64,000 bases of DNA. Origin: Ascidia mentula. Its lineage: Eukaryota; Chordata; Ascidiacea; Phlebobranchia; Ascidiidae. A program made the translations under genes and the position numbers. Below, one piece after another: positions 49,787-61,644 of the stretch. The notes under the pieces are model-generated. The model was not told the DNA's origin and did no database searches. It saw nothing but the letters and a program-made list of their open reading frames with translations. The stretch is taken from positions 18,106,501 to 18,170,500 of the forward strand of contig OX387200.1 of the NCBI GenBank assembly GCA_947561715.1. The letters run 5' to 3'. Each line of letters starts with the position of its first letter. Position 1 is the stretch's first letter.

Positions 49787-50929
49787 GTACATTGCAAACG
49801 TAACTATTTGAAATTTGATATTTGCAATTGCTATGTTTAACCGGTTATTCAAATTTCTGTCATAATGTACTAACCTAAAAAATAGCATAAAATGGCATAT
49901 TTATCTTCAATAGGCTTAACATTCAGCATTGATAAACATACTTTTCTACACAACAATGTACATAAAGTGTTTTCTTCCTTGGTGTTGTTTTCAAAAACCT
50001 AATGATATCCAGTTTAATTTTTGACATGTACATATTAGATTGTGAGCTTTTGTCAATATCCTTTGCATTTCAATAATTCCAGTAAAACAATACACCGATT
50101 CGTTGCAAATATATTATTATCGTATTATACCCTGTAGAACGCTTTGAAATGAAGTCCACCTGAAACGCTTTTACACATAATGATATACAAGTGATAACCA
50201 ATTCTATAATACGTCCACTATATAATTAAATTTCCAGCATCTCACTGGACGGCGTAGTTTCATTGATAATTCTTTCAAAAACCTCCCGGTTTATCTGGTA
50301 GCAGAAACAGTTGATATTTATTGAACGTTGCGCGATGCTTTGCTCCTAATCAAACGTTTGTTGCATCATTCCAGTTTATTGGCTCACATTTTTTTGCAGA
50401 TATTTTCAAAAGTGTATATCATTGGGCTTCATTGTACATATGTTGCAATAATAAACGTGTGATTGCATGAAGATCAGCACAGACTGGTGGTTGCTGAAAC
50501 GCCATATTGTTACAGAGTGTAAAGTTAAAAAAAATCTATGTGACAAAAGACAGAAGTCTATATTGTTTGACAGTTCATAAGGTTTACAGGCTTCGCAGCC
50601 AAGCTGGATCAGCCACTTTTCCCGACAAGTCAGAGCAAGATCTGAAAAATCAAGCTCCCGGTGAGGCATTACTTCTGGGTTGTTTGTCAGTTTATGCTTG
50701 ATCAATTATGGTTTAACGCTATTTATAACTCATGCGAAGGCAAACTGTTTGAATGAAAACGTCACAAAAGACTTTTTTACGGCACTAAAAATGTTCCCAC
50801 CTTGAGTGACATACGTGTTCAAAGAATATGAGACGTTAGGTAGACAGCAAATTTTAATAAAATGTGTCTCCCAATGCCATTTTAATTAATACGGCTGTCA
50901 AATAAAAAAAAAAACAATAATAAAAAATA
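49787..50929. other. Intergenic, no gene seen
   Basis: 3' flank of A3. Short open frames on both strands near 50.4-50.7 kb overlap each other and lack any domain. Nothing recognised. Confidence 0.45.
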
Positions 50930-51135
50930 ACAATTACTTAAAGCTTTTACAGTATTAAAAAAATGTCCCCCATATCGTGCTTTTTTCATAGTTAATGATA
51001 TCACGCGTTTTAAGTTCAACGTCATAATGTGCTTTTGATTAATTTGCAAGAAATACAACAACCTCTGCTTGGAAGACAGATTGATCGGATGTCGTGGCAT
51101 GAAGGTTATTTATGTTTATGAGTCTTCTTCGTTAA
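50930..51135 (+). pseudogene. Orphan copy of the penultimate A-gene exon
   Basis: TTGCAAGAAATACAACAACC, CTCTGCTTGGAAGACAGATT and GTCGTGGCATGAAGG match A3 exon 8 and its flanks (48,530-48,735). A two-base deletion after AAGACAGATT breaks the frame, and no core exon follows. A decayed exon fragment. Confidence 0.8.
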
Positions 51136-52209
51136 CATGGTAACGAACGGGAGAAGGGGATGGGCGTGTTAGGGTGTTTTTCCTTTACCCATAACATTCG
51201 TCTTTCACTTACATTAAACTTTATCCTTGGCACGATTTCCGAAGAGGATTTCAGCTTGATAATTTAGTGGGACGCGTTGGCCGATGTTGCTAATTGCCCC
51301 AAAGTCTGTGGTTTCGGCGGAATCACCTATTGACCTCTGGCGACATCAAGCGACTCGAAAATAAATTGTTGTCACACGTTCGTCATTAGTTTGAAGCAAC
51401 CGTTTTACTACATAATGCAAACTGAAACTCATGTTTCAAACTTTCGCATGACATAAGAGAAAAGCTTTCTGCAGAATCTTTTGTAAAGTATGGTTTTATA
51501 GTTGTTTCGAAACGACTCTTTGGGCCAAAAGAATACGCTTAACGTTAAATTTCCAGGCACCTAAAACAATAATGTTTAAAACAGTATTCATTAAGAGTAT
51601 AAATATTCGTTTTGATTTCAATGTTTAAATGAATGTTCGTTCCAGTTGTGAAAAGAGGTATATGAAGAGTGCCATAATAAATAGGTGTGGAATGAGGGAT
51701 TTATTAGTAAATTGCACTGTGGAATGTTTTGGGAAATATTTCCGTTGTTGTACTTCAGCTAGATTACATTGTTTCAAATCATCTGTATATAAGTTAACGT
51801 TCAATTAAAGCGTTTGTACCCATGTGAAGCAGTTTAACAAAAGGCATAAGAGACAACTAGAAAAAAGCATATTATGCTTTGTTACACACGCAAGTCACCA
51901 CACTATTCTTACAGAATGTCATGTCCGATGAATCATGTCTTCCTCCGCGACCACCGCGCAACAGGAACTGGCACTGGAATTGTTTCATTTAGGTCTTTAA
52001 AAGCAAGAACAAACAGTTTGCGAAAGCAACTCAATTAGTGACATTTTGACATTGGAATCTCGCGTCTCACTGACTCTCAGAGTTGATAAAGCAAATCTGC
52101 AAAATTCCACATTATTGAATCTGCGAATGTCGTCGTTCGTAAAATGTACGCATGATGAGATACTTTTTCTTCTTTTCTTTTCCCTATATGTTCTTTTGAG
52201 TAATTCAGG
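51136..52209. other. Intergenic, no gene seen
   Basis: No ORF, RNA gene or repeat recognised between the orphan exon and the start of duplication copy II. Confidence 0.45.
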
Positions 52210-52948
52210 AATGTGTTTTTAACTTACTGGTTCACTAAGCATGACCGGCACATTATACGAGTTTGCATTCTGTTTTTCTGCTCGACGTTAAAAGAGTTGG
52301 CCCTCGGTTTGTGTAATATTGCAAAGGCGAGAAATATGACGTGATATATTGTTTCTGAACTTATGCATGTATTGGGATTTTTAACCATGTCAACTGCATC
52401 CAGGCCTTTGTAATTCATAGACGGTGGTATTTTCAGCATTGTAAAAGTTCAATGTTGCCGTGAAAAATAAAAAGGTTGTTGCGTAAAATCAACAACTACT
52501 CCACTGGGATTTTTCAGATGATTCCAAAAACTTTCGAGGAAGGTGAACTTGGGTTGCAGATATTCTGGAGAATCCTGCAAAGATTTAACCGCGCTGTATG
52601 TCGGGCTGATTTGAGGCACAAGGATCATGTTTTATGCAGTTTTCCTATTAATTTTTCGGTTTCCGCAATCAATGCGTTTTCTGGTAACCTCGAATATTTT
52701 GAATGTTTCTATTTTTATTATGATCTATAAGTGGAAACGTCAAACGCCAAAGGCTACAGTGGTCATACTATGCGGGGCCGTTTTTTGGCAAACATAGTAA
52801 CAATGGCCCCTTGAAAGAAAATTTGTTGAAAATTATTTACTTCTCGGCAATATGCAATACGCTCAATGAGTTACAAAACAACGCTTGCTGGATTTCATGT
52901 CGGTATTTCTAATTTCGTATGTCGCACATGACAAAGAATCAAATGAAA

Positions 52949-53760
52949 TCAAGATGTTAAGCAAGATGGCTGGTCACTGTTGTGCTGTAAGATGTTTTCC
53001 CTATCCGTTTCGCGCTGAAAATCATTGGATGCTTTGAAACATTCCAATGCCTCCTTATAATATCGTATGGCTGGTTCCGTAAAGCACAGTCTTAGGTACA
53101 TTGATGTAACATTTTTACAAAGTGATCCACGGATCTGATGCCTCATGAAATTATTTCCCAATTTCTCACGCATCTAATGAATTGTTTCCAAAGTCATTTT
53201 AATGCGTTTAAGTTTGTCAGACTCGCAAACTTCAACGTGGTGAGTTACCCAACCATATTTTACACATTTGTAGTTGGCATTAACACCTTCTATGTGTAAC
53301 AGGGTTGTTTTCATGTTATACATTTTTTGTAGCAAGTGACGACGAACAAAAATGTCTAAACTATCATCATGTTCTACCATTGCAGTTGCACAACGTTTAA
53401 TGCCACTCACGCGGTCTTCAAGGACTTCAAATTTAACGTTTACGTCACTGTTTTTACAAAACATCTCATAAAATATTGCATACAAAATTAATGACCCAAA
53501 ATAGCGTTTCAGTTTAACTATTTTTTTAGCCAACCATAGAACTATATGTCCCTTTTGGGGTGTAGACCAGCAATTGCTGCTTTTAACTGTTGCTTTGGTT
53601 GCTCATAATCATTTTCTGTTGCCATGAAACAATACTTAAGTACGTAGTGAATGTTACGCAATTCTTCACCCATTTTCTTTTGTTAAACAAGAACGCCATG
53701 GGCCTCCTCAAATTGACCATTCTTCAGATACTCCAATATATTGTCTTTGAAGCAATTCAT
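52949..53760 (-). pseudogene. Class B pseudogene (copy II), B1-like
   Basis: Minus strand from 53,760: EYLKNGQFEEAHGVLV followed by a stop, then KKMGEELRNIHYVLKYC and FMATENDYE, a frameshift near 53,545, an open stretch including CVKYGWVTHHVEVCE, a stop after ETIH at 53,174, then the TPR region and a ~100-nt deletion before DQPSCLTS. These lesions differ from those at 35 kb, but the 6-bp deletion at YCFMATEND is shared. The CLTS end and its stop survive here. Confidence 0.87.
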
Positions 53761-54787
53761 TTTATTCATTATTCTTTTAGGACAGTTTGTTTATCATAAA
53801 AATTCATTATTATATTAAGGAAATGCTGGAAATATCACAGTAGTATAGCACCTGATAGGAGGAATATTTTTAAGAAATCGAATTTTGAAGGTTCAAACAT
53901 CACCTCATCCTCTACCAAAGGTTAACAACATGTTTACTAAACATAGATACATTTTGTGACTCTGCGCAAACAAACACGATATCAAACGTGCATCTAAACA
54001 AATAAAGGAAAGACTGAAACTTGCCAAGACTGTGTTTCAGCATCGTGCGGCTATAATGACCACAGCCACCTATGACACACAACACAATTGGGTTTTACTC
54101 GACTAAATAACAACTCGGGTGGATTTCAGCCGATCAAATATTTAAGCAGCATTTCTATATATGTTAAGATCAAGATCTACTGCTAATTCACAATACAACA
54201 TAGCTTTATATGCAACGGTTTAAAATTATATGTTATAAACTATTAACTCAATTAGTTCACAGGGCTGATGATGAGCACAGCAGTGATCGAAAGGTTTGCT
54301 TAATATGTATTAGTATATTGGCTTTGGCTTTCCTATTCCGTGTAATTAATAACTTCTTTTACGACAGTTAATTTTTTAACATATTTGATTAGTTGACGCT
54401 CAATAAGCGGATTATGAAAACAATAATGGATTAATAACTTCTGTAAGCAACAAATGTTTTTTTAATACTTTGCAATTAATTTCCAGCATCCTTAAATGCA
54501 CAATATTCGGCAACTTGATGTATCGACTGTCGTTAGTGTATTATTAATAACCGCAAGTTAATTTCCTTTTGTACATGGTTAAACGCAACTTCCTTGTTCC
54601 AACTACCACAAACAGACTAAGAATACCCCGTTTGCCCCAACTACAAAAGTTCAATTATACCGTAAGGATTATTTCCAATGTACAACCTGAACTAAACCTT
54701 AACAAAATTATCAGATGTTGGTGTTTTTTTTGCCAATATGTCCGAACACATAAATTCCGCACTAACGATTAACTATGGTGTAGACAG

Positions 54788-55039
54788 GGGAAGTGAGGTA
54801 TCCGAAAGGTGGTAATTCATTTTATATCCACCAAAACGTGAAGTCAAATTTGTCAAAGAAAAAATCACAAAACCATCAGCTATATGACATGAATATTTAT
54901 TGTCAACTTCTGTTTTCGCTCGAATTGGGGAAGTTCAAAAACATTACCGACGAGTTTACGGTTATAAAAGTTAAGCATTCAGACGATCACAGCTACAGTA
55001 CAGCTGCAATCACAGCGAGAAGCAAAACAGATACTAAAG
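54788..55039 (+). other. Possible exon upstream of the cysteine-rich gene (copy II), unrecognised
   Basis: Counterpart of 36841-37092: same 252-nt length, both splice-like edges and phase 1 kept (donor AAAGGTGAGT). The internal Met of copy I is Lys here, so the Met is not a start. Coding status is uncertain. Confidence 0.25.
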
Positions 55040-55144
55040 GTGAGTTTTATAACTGAATAACTTATTTACATGTTTATTTTATTATCGCTTGTAAATTGCA
55101 AATATTATTTTTTTGACCAGATATTTGAAAACAAATACATCAGC

Positions 55145-56477
55145 ATGAATTCAATTCTTCTTCTTGCACTCTGCATCGCCGTTGCTCACGGTAAGATAAA
55201 AACCGGATAAGTTTGGTTTTTGTTATATGAATCGAAAATATGTTTAGGCCATGTGTATTGCTTGCGTGTTAAAAATATTCTTGCTTGTCGTTTCTTTCAA
55301 CACCTTCCGTAACATTTTATTTTCATTACAGCAACTCCAAAAAGCTATACGGTTCCCGAAGTTAATTGTCTTGACAAATTGTGCGCACATGGTTGCACCA
55401 AGAAACACGAATGCACGCGGTCTATCGATGTACAAAGAGTATTGAAGCAGCAGCCCACAGAGTGTCAGAACTGTGTGCTAACAACATGTGGTATAAGCAA
55501 ACTAAGTCTGCTATGAGAGCAGTAACGTTGGATAAATTTTAAAGTGTAACTCAAATAAGATAATCACCTGCCAAAAACTTCATTAACGCACAAGAAGAAT
55601 AAACAATTATTGTTTTGATCAAACTTGAACTTGCTCCAAAATAATGGCAAGCAGAATAGTTCCTTATAATTTTGCATTGATGTGTTTTTACAGAAATGGT
55701 TAAAACCTCCGTAACAAACAACTATGTGTCTGTTTGTGTGCAAGAAGCGTTTAAAAGTTGTTTGTCTTGTCCATCAATTACAAACCACGCACTTGATAAA
55801 TTGGCAACTTGCAAAACGTGCACCGGAACATGCAAGACCGTTCATGGTTTGCAAATTTTATATTTTCTTCGGATTTTGATTTATATGATATCATGATGAT
55901 TTTAAGCATTCGAGAATTGTTTAAATTAATTTAACTGAAAATGGAACACAAAACGACTTAACATGCCACTTGGTGATGAAACAAATATGTTTTTTACTTT
56001 GGTTATGAAAGCCTACAATATAATTGGGTGCAAGAAACTTGGGAGTTGAGTAATTTGAACAACTAGCTTTGGCTTTCTTGTTCAAATTCCCATCGTATAA
56101 CATGTACCTTTTCCATTCGCAGATAAACTTATGACTATTGCCAAATGCGACAACGCTTGCTTTGCGAGCAAAGTATGTGTGAATTTCATGTTCGCACATG
56201 ACTCAGTGGAAGCTGCTAATAGGGAATGCGCTAAATGTCTTTCCGATAATTGCCGTGAGTTACTGAGTCCTAACATTTGCAACGGCGTGTTTTCAATTTC
56301 ACGCTATCGATTAATTTGTTTTATTTTACGGTAGCTACCGGAACCGCGAGAGAGAAAAGGCAGTGCCACAGAGATGCGAAAGCAACAACTTGTCCGACAT
56401 GTTCCTCGCCACTACAGAGTGACCGCGATATTCTAAAGAACTGTAAAAATTGTCTGGACACTTGCCTGAAACAATAA
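55145..56477 (+). CDS. Secreted cysteine-rich protein 2, 210 aa, 5 exons
   Basis: Exons 55145-55190, 55332-55490, 55694-55846, 56123-56254 and 56335-56477, with the same lengths and phase 1 introns as the first copy. Signal peptide identical. All cysteines of the four modules are kept; substitutions fall between them (for example ESCSSC to KSCLSC, KMCTG to KTCTG, CLNDNC to CLSDNC). The exon 4 donor is GTGAGT instead of GTAAGT. Intact, so both copies can be functional. AATAAA at 56679-56684. Confidence 0.85.
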
Positions 56478-56737
56478 AGGTGAGATTGAGCTTTTAACAA
56501 GAATTTGAAACGTAAAAATCTAAAAATTTGACGGTGAACATCATATTGTGGCATCGATGCCACAGACATTGTGTAAAACCACGGCATTGTACTTGCAGGT
56601 GAAGAAGAATATGCATATCACTTGTATTTGGATATTCGTTGTTTGTTGATCATGTATACAGAAACAATATTATTCATAAATAAATATGTGTTCAGAAAAA
56701 TCGTAAGTTGATCTTTACGTCTGGACCAGCTACGTTT

Positions 56738-57007
56738 ATGTTCATACGGAACCTACCGCGTGGAAGAATTGCAAACATAAAACAACTCATAGTTATATTT
56801 GGTATTGCTATTCTCACATGGTTTCAGAGTGCGCCCATTGAAACCAACCGCATGGCAAGTTTTACGCGCCATGAGCGACCACATAAAAATGAGGTAAAAT
56901 ACAGTTTATCGACGAAAAACAGAACTCGAAAACGTCGTTATAAATTCAAACTCAAGTGCGCATCAGAAGTATTATTGGAGAGAAATGATATGCATGATAA
57001 CGCGTGA
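56738..57007 (+). CDS. Small basic single-pass membrane-anchor ORF, copy II
   Basis: 89 codons starting MFIRNLPRGRIANIK, hydrophobic QLIVIFGIAILTWF, then a basic tail. Open over the same length as 39002-39271. Visible differences between copies mostly change the residue (for example S/F, F/L, A/T, K/E, H/R, K/E, T/V, F/L, H/N), so purifying selection is not evident. Status uncertain. Confidence 0.4.
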   Translation: MFIRNLPRGRIANIKQLIVIFGIAILTWFQSAPIETNRMASFTRHERPHKNEVKYSLSTKNRTRKRRYKFKLKCASEVLLERNDMHDNA

Positions 57008-57288
57008 GCTTTCCAAATAGGATAGTTTGTCCTGTAAGTTGCTCGGATCCCCGGACTGCATGTATAGCCTGCGTTGCAGCAACGATCTGTTGCAATGGAA
57101 GTTAATAAAGCACTTTCCTATACATTGCACTATCGATTGTAAATTTCACAATCAATCGTATAGTTTCGAGCGCCGTGCGCAAACGCAAATTATAGTAACT
57201 CCAAAATCGTTATTAATTACAACTCTTTTGCCGAATATTCCGTTTTGGCCGAAAAAAAAATTGCTGTTTCAGTGTATCACTAAATCTT

Positions 57289-59545
57289 CTTGCGATCCAA
57301 TTTGCGTTTCTCCAGGCGTATGTTTGTAAAATCGTTGAGTAAATGTTGTATTTTCTGTGAAATTGGTAAACTCTTTGCTACCCAAAATACTCATCGTGCA
57401 ACCCCCAGTTTGAGAAGTTCTGATCAAGTGGTTGTTGACGTAGGATCGTGCATCTATTTTGACTTTCACAAATTGTTCCTTATAACACCAACATTCAATG
57501 AAGCTATCGAAACAATAAACATCACAAACATACAAATACGTTTCTTATATCAAGTTGTAACAAAAAAATTATTATAAGCAAAGTGGAGCCATTAAGAATT
57601 GTGCCACTTTATATAAACGGTAGGTGGAGACATTGAGCAAGCAACAAATGTTTGCAAGACATTCACAGCAAAGAAATGTTTGTTTGCATGGACTTGCGAT
57701 TCTACGCCAGAGCGTGATTCTCCGTGAGGAAAAAAACATCATATGGGCGCCTGACTGGATAACCTGTGATGTTTTATCGGTATCCATGCTGTTTTAACAT
57801 TTTCATTTGTATCTAATTTACGTTGTAGTCTTTTGCGCATAACAGTAAACATGATTTGTGTCTGTGTCACAATTCCTGTGTAGGGTGAATTGTGAATGAT
57901 AAACGTGAATAAAATGTCAAGTTGCCCAGCTAATATTTCTGCCTAAACGATAGAAATATGTGATACGGTCAAAATAAGCTTAATATGCTTCACTCCTTAA
58001 CCTCTTTCAGGTTTTATATAAATCAAATATTTAATAAACGTTATTAGAAAAAGATTAAATAGCTATTATAAGAATTTTTTCTCGTTAAATGTGCAAATAT
58101 GTTGTACACATTTACCTTCGGCTACGTTTACACGCTAATGCAATGCGTGTACACAAAGGAAAACATAGTTGGCGATATTAATTTTAAACAACGTTGTATC
58201 AACAGGTGAAGGTTTCATCTTGATTCATGGGTGTGAAAAGCTTTGAAATTTGATTTGATCGAATTTATTTTAAACTTACGTTCATATCGCTTTATCGGAA
58301 GTGCAAGGTTAACTGAATTTATATTTGATTAAAAACTATTCGTCAAGTTGACAAACCAGATTACAAGTAAAACACAATCGGTCGCTTTCTGCTACTACAT
58401 TAGTTATTATGTTGTTGACGCTGGATCGCGCACCTGCGTTGCTCAGCACCAATGGTTTGTTATCAGAATTGACATTTAAGCGCTGAAGCCTGGCGTGTCG
58501 AGCAGCTATTGGCTCGCGGGCGGTCTTTCGCCGTTTAGTTGCTCACAATGGAATGTTTTCACCTAGAAATTAAAGTGTTGTTGACTAATTGGGTTATAAA
58601 ACATGGCATACACATTACATGAGTTTGCATCCTGCTTTTTTGCTTGAAATTCCAAGGGGACGACCCATGTGGTCGATGTAATATAGCGAAGGTGATTGAA
58701 ATATGACAACATATCAAGTTAATACCTCTCAAAATATTATATGAATTAAGTGTCCACTTCAAACTACAGCTTTCAAACCGCAATATATTTTAAACGGCAA
58801 ATAAATTTTACACAATATTAAATCAAATTTACCAAGTTCACCTGGTTGACTGAATTAAAAGTATTTAAAAACTTTTAAACGACTGGGAATATAAGTTTAC
58901 AAAGAAAACCATGTATCGCTGATCTACTGCTGTCGCTGTACGTTTGCTATGGTCTAGTGGAGATCTTCACAAAGTTTTGATTGCGATCTGTCTTAATTGA
59001 TTAACGTTTTCCTCCAACCTTATGTTTGAAAGTCATTTAATTTAAATTTTTTCGACAAGAAAACCTAAATTTATTATGACAGAAAATCTTCATGTGACCT
59101 AACTTACGTCATATTCGTCGTGCAACCCCCAGTTTAAGAAGTTCTGATCAAGTGGTTGTCGACGTAGGATCATGCATCTATTTTGCCTTTTACAAATTGT
59201 TCCTTATAACACCAACATTCAATGAAGCTATCGAAATAATAAACACCACAAACATAGAAATACCTTTCTTATATCACGTTGTAACAAAAATAAAATTGTG
59301 CCAGATTTATTTAAACGGTAGGTGGAGACATTGAGTCAAAGAATCGAGAGAAAGAATGGTTCGTTTGTATAGATTTGCGGTCCTACGCCAGAGCGTAGTT
59401 CTCCGTGAGGAAAAAAACATGATATGGGCGCCTGACTGGATAACCTGTGATGTTTTATTGGTATCCATGCTGTTTTACATTTTCAATTGTATCTAATTTA
59501 CGTTGTAGTCTTTTGCGCATAACAGTAAACATGATTTGTGTCTGT
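57289..59545. repeat. Two tandem repeat blocks (copy II)
   Basis: Counterparts of the 39.5-43.4 kb blocks, starting at AAATCTTCTTGCGATCC (57,286) and AAATCTTCATGTGACC (59,084). The second is shortened. No gene called. Confidence 0.75.
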
Positions 59546-59562
59546 GTCACAATTCCTGTGTT

Positions 59563-59740
59563 GGGGACCATCAAACTTATTGAAAGCCTGATGAGCACCC
59601 AAAGCTTGCTGAAATTCCAATCTCTCGTGAAATTGGTCGATGGATTCTATAAAAAGAAATTATGTTGTGCATTATGATGTTGGTCACGTGTACACAAGAC
59701 TGCATTTAAACTGATATCCGATTTGCGATAACAACGCGGT
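59563..59740 (-). pseudogene. Class A (A1-like) fragment spanning the core acceptor
   Basis: GGGGACCATCAAACTTATTG to GCGATAACAACGCGGT is closely similar to 8,574-8,745 of A1: the first ~80 nt of the last exon (GVHQAFNKFDGP-like coding), the acceptor and ~95 nt of the intron. It sits between CACAATTCCTGTGT and TTCTGCCTAAACGAT, replacing the ~55 bp found between these in other copies of the repeat. Confidence 0.85.
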
Positions 59741-60376
59741 TTCTGCCTAAACGATTGAAATATGTGGTAGGATCAAAACTTTTTACACTCTTTTATTACA
59801 TATTGAATGAAATAGTTGGCAAATGTTATTATATCCTTTGTACAAGGGTGCAAAATATCTGGAGCTGACGAGTCGTCTACTTAATATGATAAACAGCATT
59901 TTATCCCTTGCTTTCCTTTCTAGACACCTTTGTACAATATATCGTACTCTTTTGCCTGCAGCCACGTTAACGCGCTATTGCTATGAGCGTAAACAACATC
60001 AAAGGGAAAACATACGCCGTTTGTATGTTAAGTCTAAACCAACTGATGATATGTAGGTTAGGTACAGGCGTACTTTTGAGTATTATTAAAACAGCTCGCA
60101 ATTTGAGCCCTAGTCCAAACTTTTTTTTTTTTTTTTTTCACTAAGTAATAAACTTTCCTTTTCTGGTGATGCGTAACCATAGCTAAACAACTATTACTTT
60201 TATTTATCATATGAGTTACAAGATTGAAAACACAACTACGCAAAGTTGTACACATAGTTCGAAAACACAGAACGTATAACACCTGCGTGATCAAAATCAA
60301 CTATTTCTACACAACACAAACTTACGAAGAAGAAATATTTTCCGATTTTCAACACATTATATACAACAAATGAAAT

Positions 60377-61644
60377 TTAAGAGGTTATACAGGGCTGATG
60401 ACGGCCATTTTCCCTTCGCGTTACATTACGTCCACCACGATTGGAAGGAGCAGCTACAAATTCAACCCCAACCACCTCATCAGTCCCCTCTGCCCTCCGT
60501 AAAGCTAGACCAGTTTTCATAATGTGCATTTGTCGGTGATTTTCTACTTGGAAGTCAGTTGCCAATTTAAAACTTTTAAGAGCCTCTTTATAATTCAAAA
60601 TAGCTTGTTCATCAAATCCCAGTTTTAAATAATTAGTAGCCACATTGTGACAAAGTGTGCCATAAATCTGATGCCTAAGGGCATTGCTTCCTAGCTTTTC
60701 TTTCATATAGCGAATGGTTTCCCTGATTATTTCAATACACTTGTGACTATTTGATTCACATCCTTCAACGTGGTGAGTTAACCATGCATACTTAACACAT
60801 TTGTACGTTGGATTAACATTTTCCATTTCAAACAATGTCGACCTCATATCATACATTCTTTGAAGTAAGTGACGACAAACGAAAATATCAAAGGATTCGT
60901 CGTCTTCTGTCATTGACGTTATAGCACGTTTAAGGCCACTTACGCAATCTTCAAGTATCTCGACTTTTACGTTTAAGTCACTTTCCATGAAAAACATTTC
61001 ATAAAATATTTCATACAAAATAATTGAACCGAAAGGCCTGTTTGCTTTAAAGAGCTGTTTGGCCAACCACAAAACCGTTTCCCTCAGAGGATTAAGTCGT
61101 GCCATCGCAGCTTTGAATTCGTATTTTGGGCGCTCGTAATCATTTTCAGTGACCAATAAACACTCACAATACTTCAGAACAAAGTTGGCGTGTCGTAATT
61201 CTTCAGTGAGTTTACTTTTTTTGTAAAGGATTCCGTACGCTTCTTCGAATTGGCCGTTTTCCAAATACTTCAAAGTTTCATCTGCAGAAGATGTAAACAT
61301 CTTTTGTGTCTCAAATTATTGCTAAATATGCCCCAAACTCAAACCACAAACAAAAAATATTTGCCTGTTTTCAAAAATATGCTTCTGAAATCGTCCTTGC
61401 TTGGTTGTGCGAGTGGTTCTTCACCTATAGTAAATATATGTAGTTTAAATTGACGTGACTAATTTGGCAGTCTGTTAATATATTACAAAAGAAATCCTAA
61501 CTCGAACTTACAAAGATTAATACAGTGACTATTTCGCCTGTGGTTAAAGGAAAGTTTAAAAGCAAAATACTTACGAACGATTTCTGTGTCACTTGTTCTC
61601 GAACCATCCTGATCTTGTTCCTCGGTAACGTGTGAACCCTCCAT
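60377..61644 (-). CDS. Class B TPR-like protein B4, 324 aa, 2 exons
   Basis: Exons (minus strand) 61575-61644 and 60377-61281, 975 nt, same lengths and phase as B3. Starts MEGSHVTEEQDQDG. Core ETLKYLENGQFEEAYGILYK; TPR-like repeat at about residues 220-253 as in B3. The C-terminus is CITS. Differences from B3 are few and concentrate in the last ~25 residues and exon 1. TTTATT at 60199-60204 gives AATAAA on the minus strand about 175 bp after the stop. It is the duplicate of B3 and divergent to A4. Confidence 0.88.
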
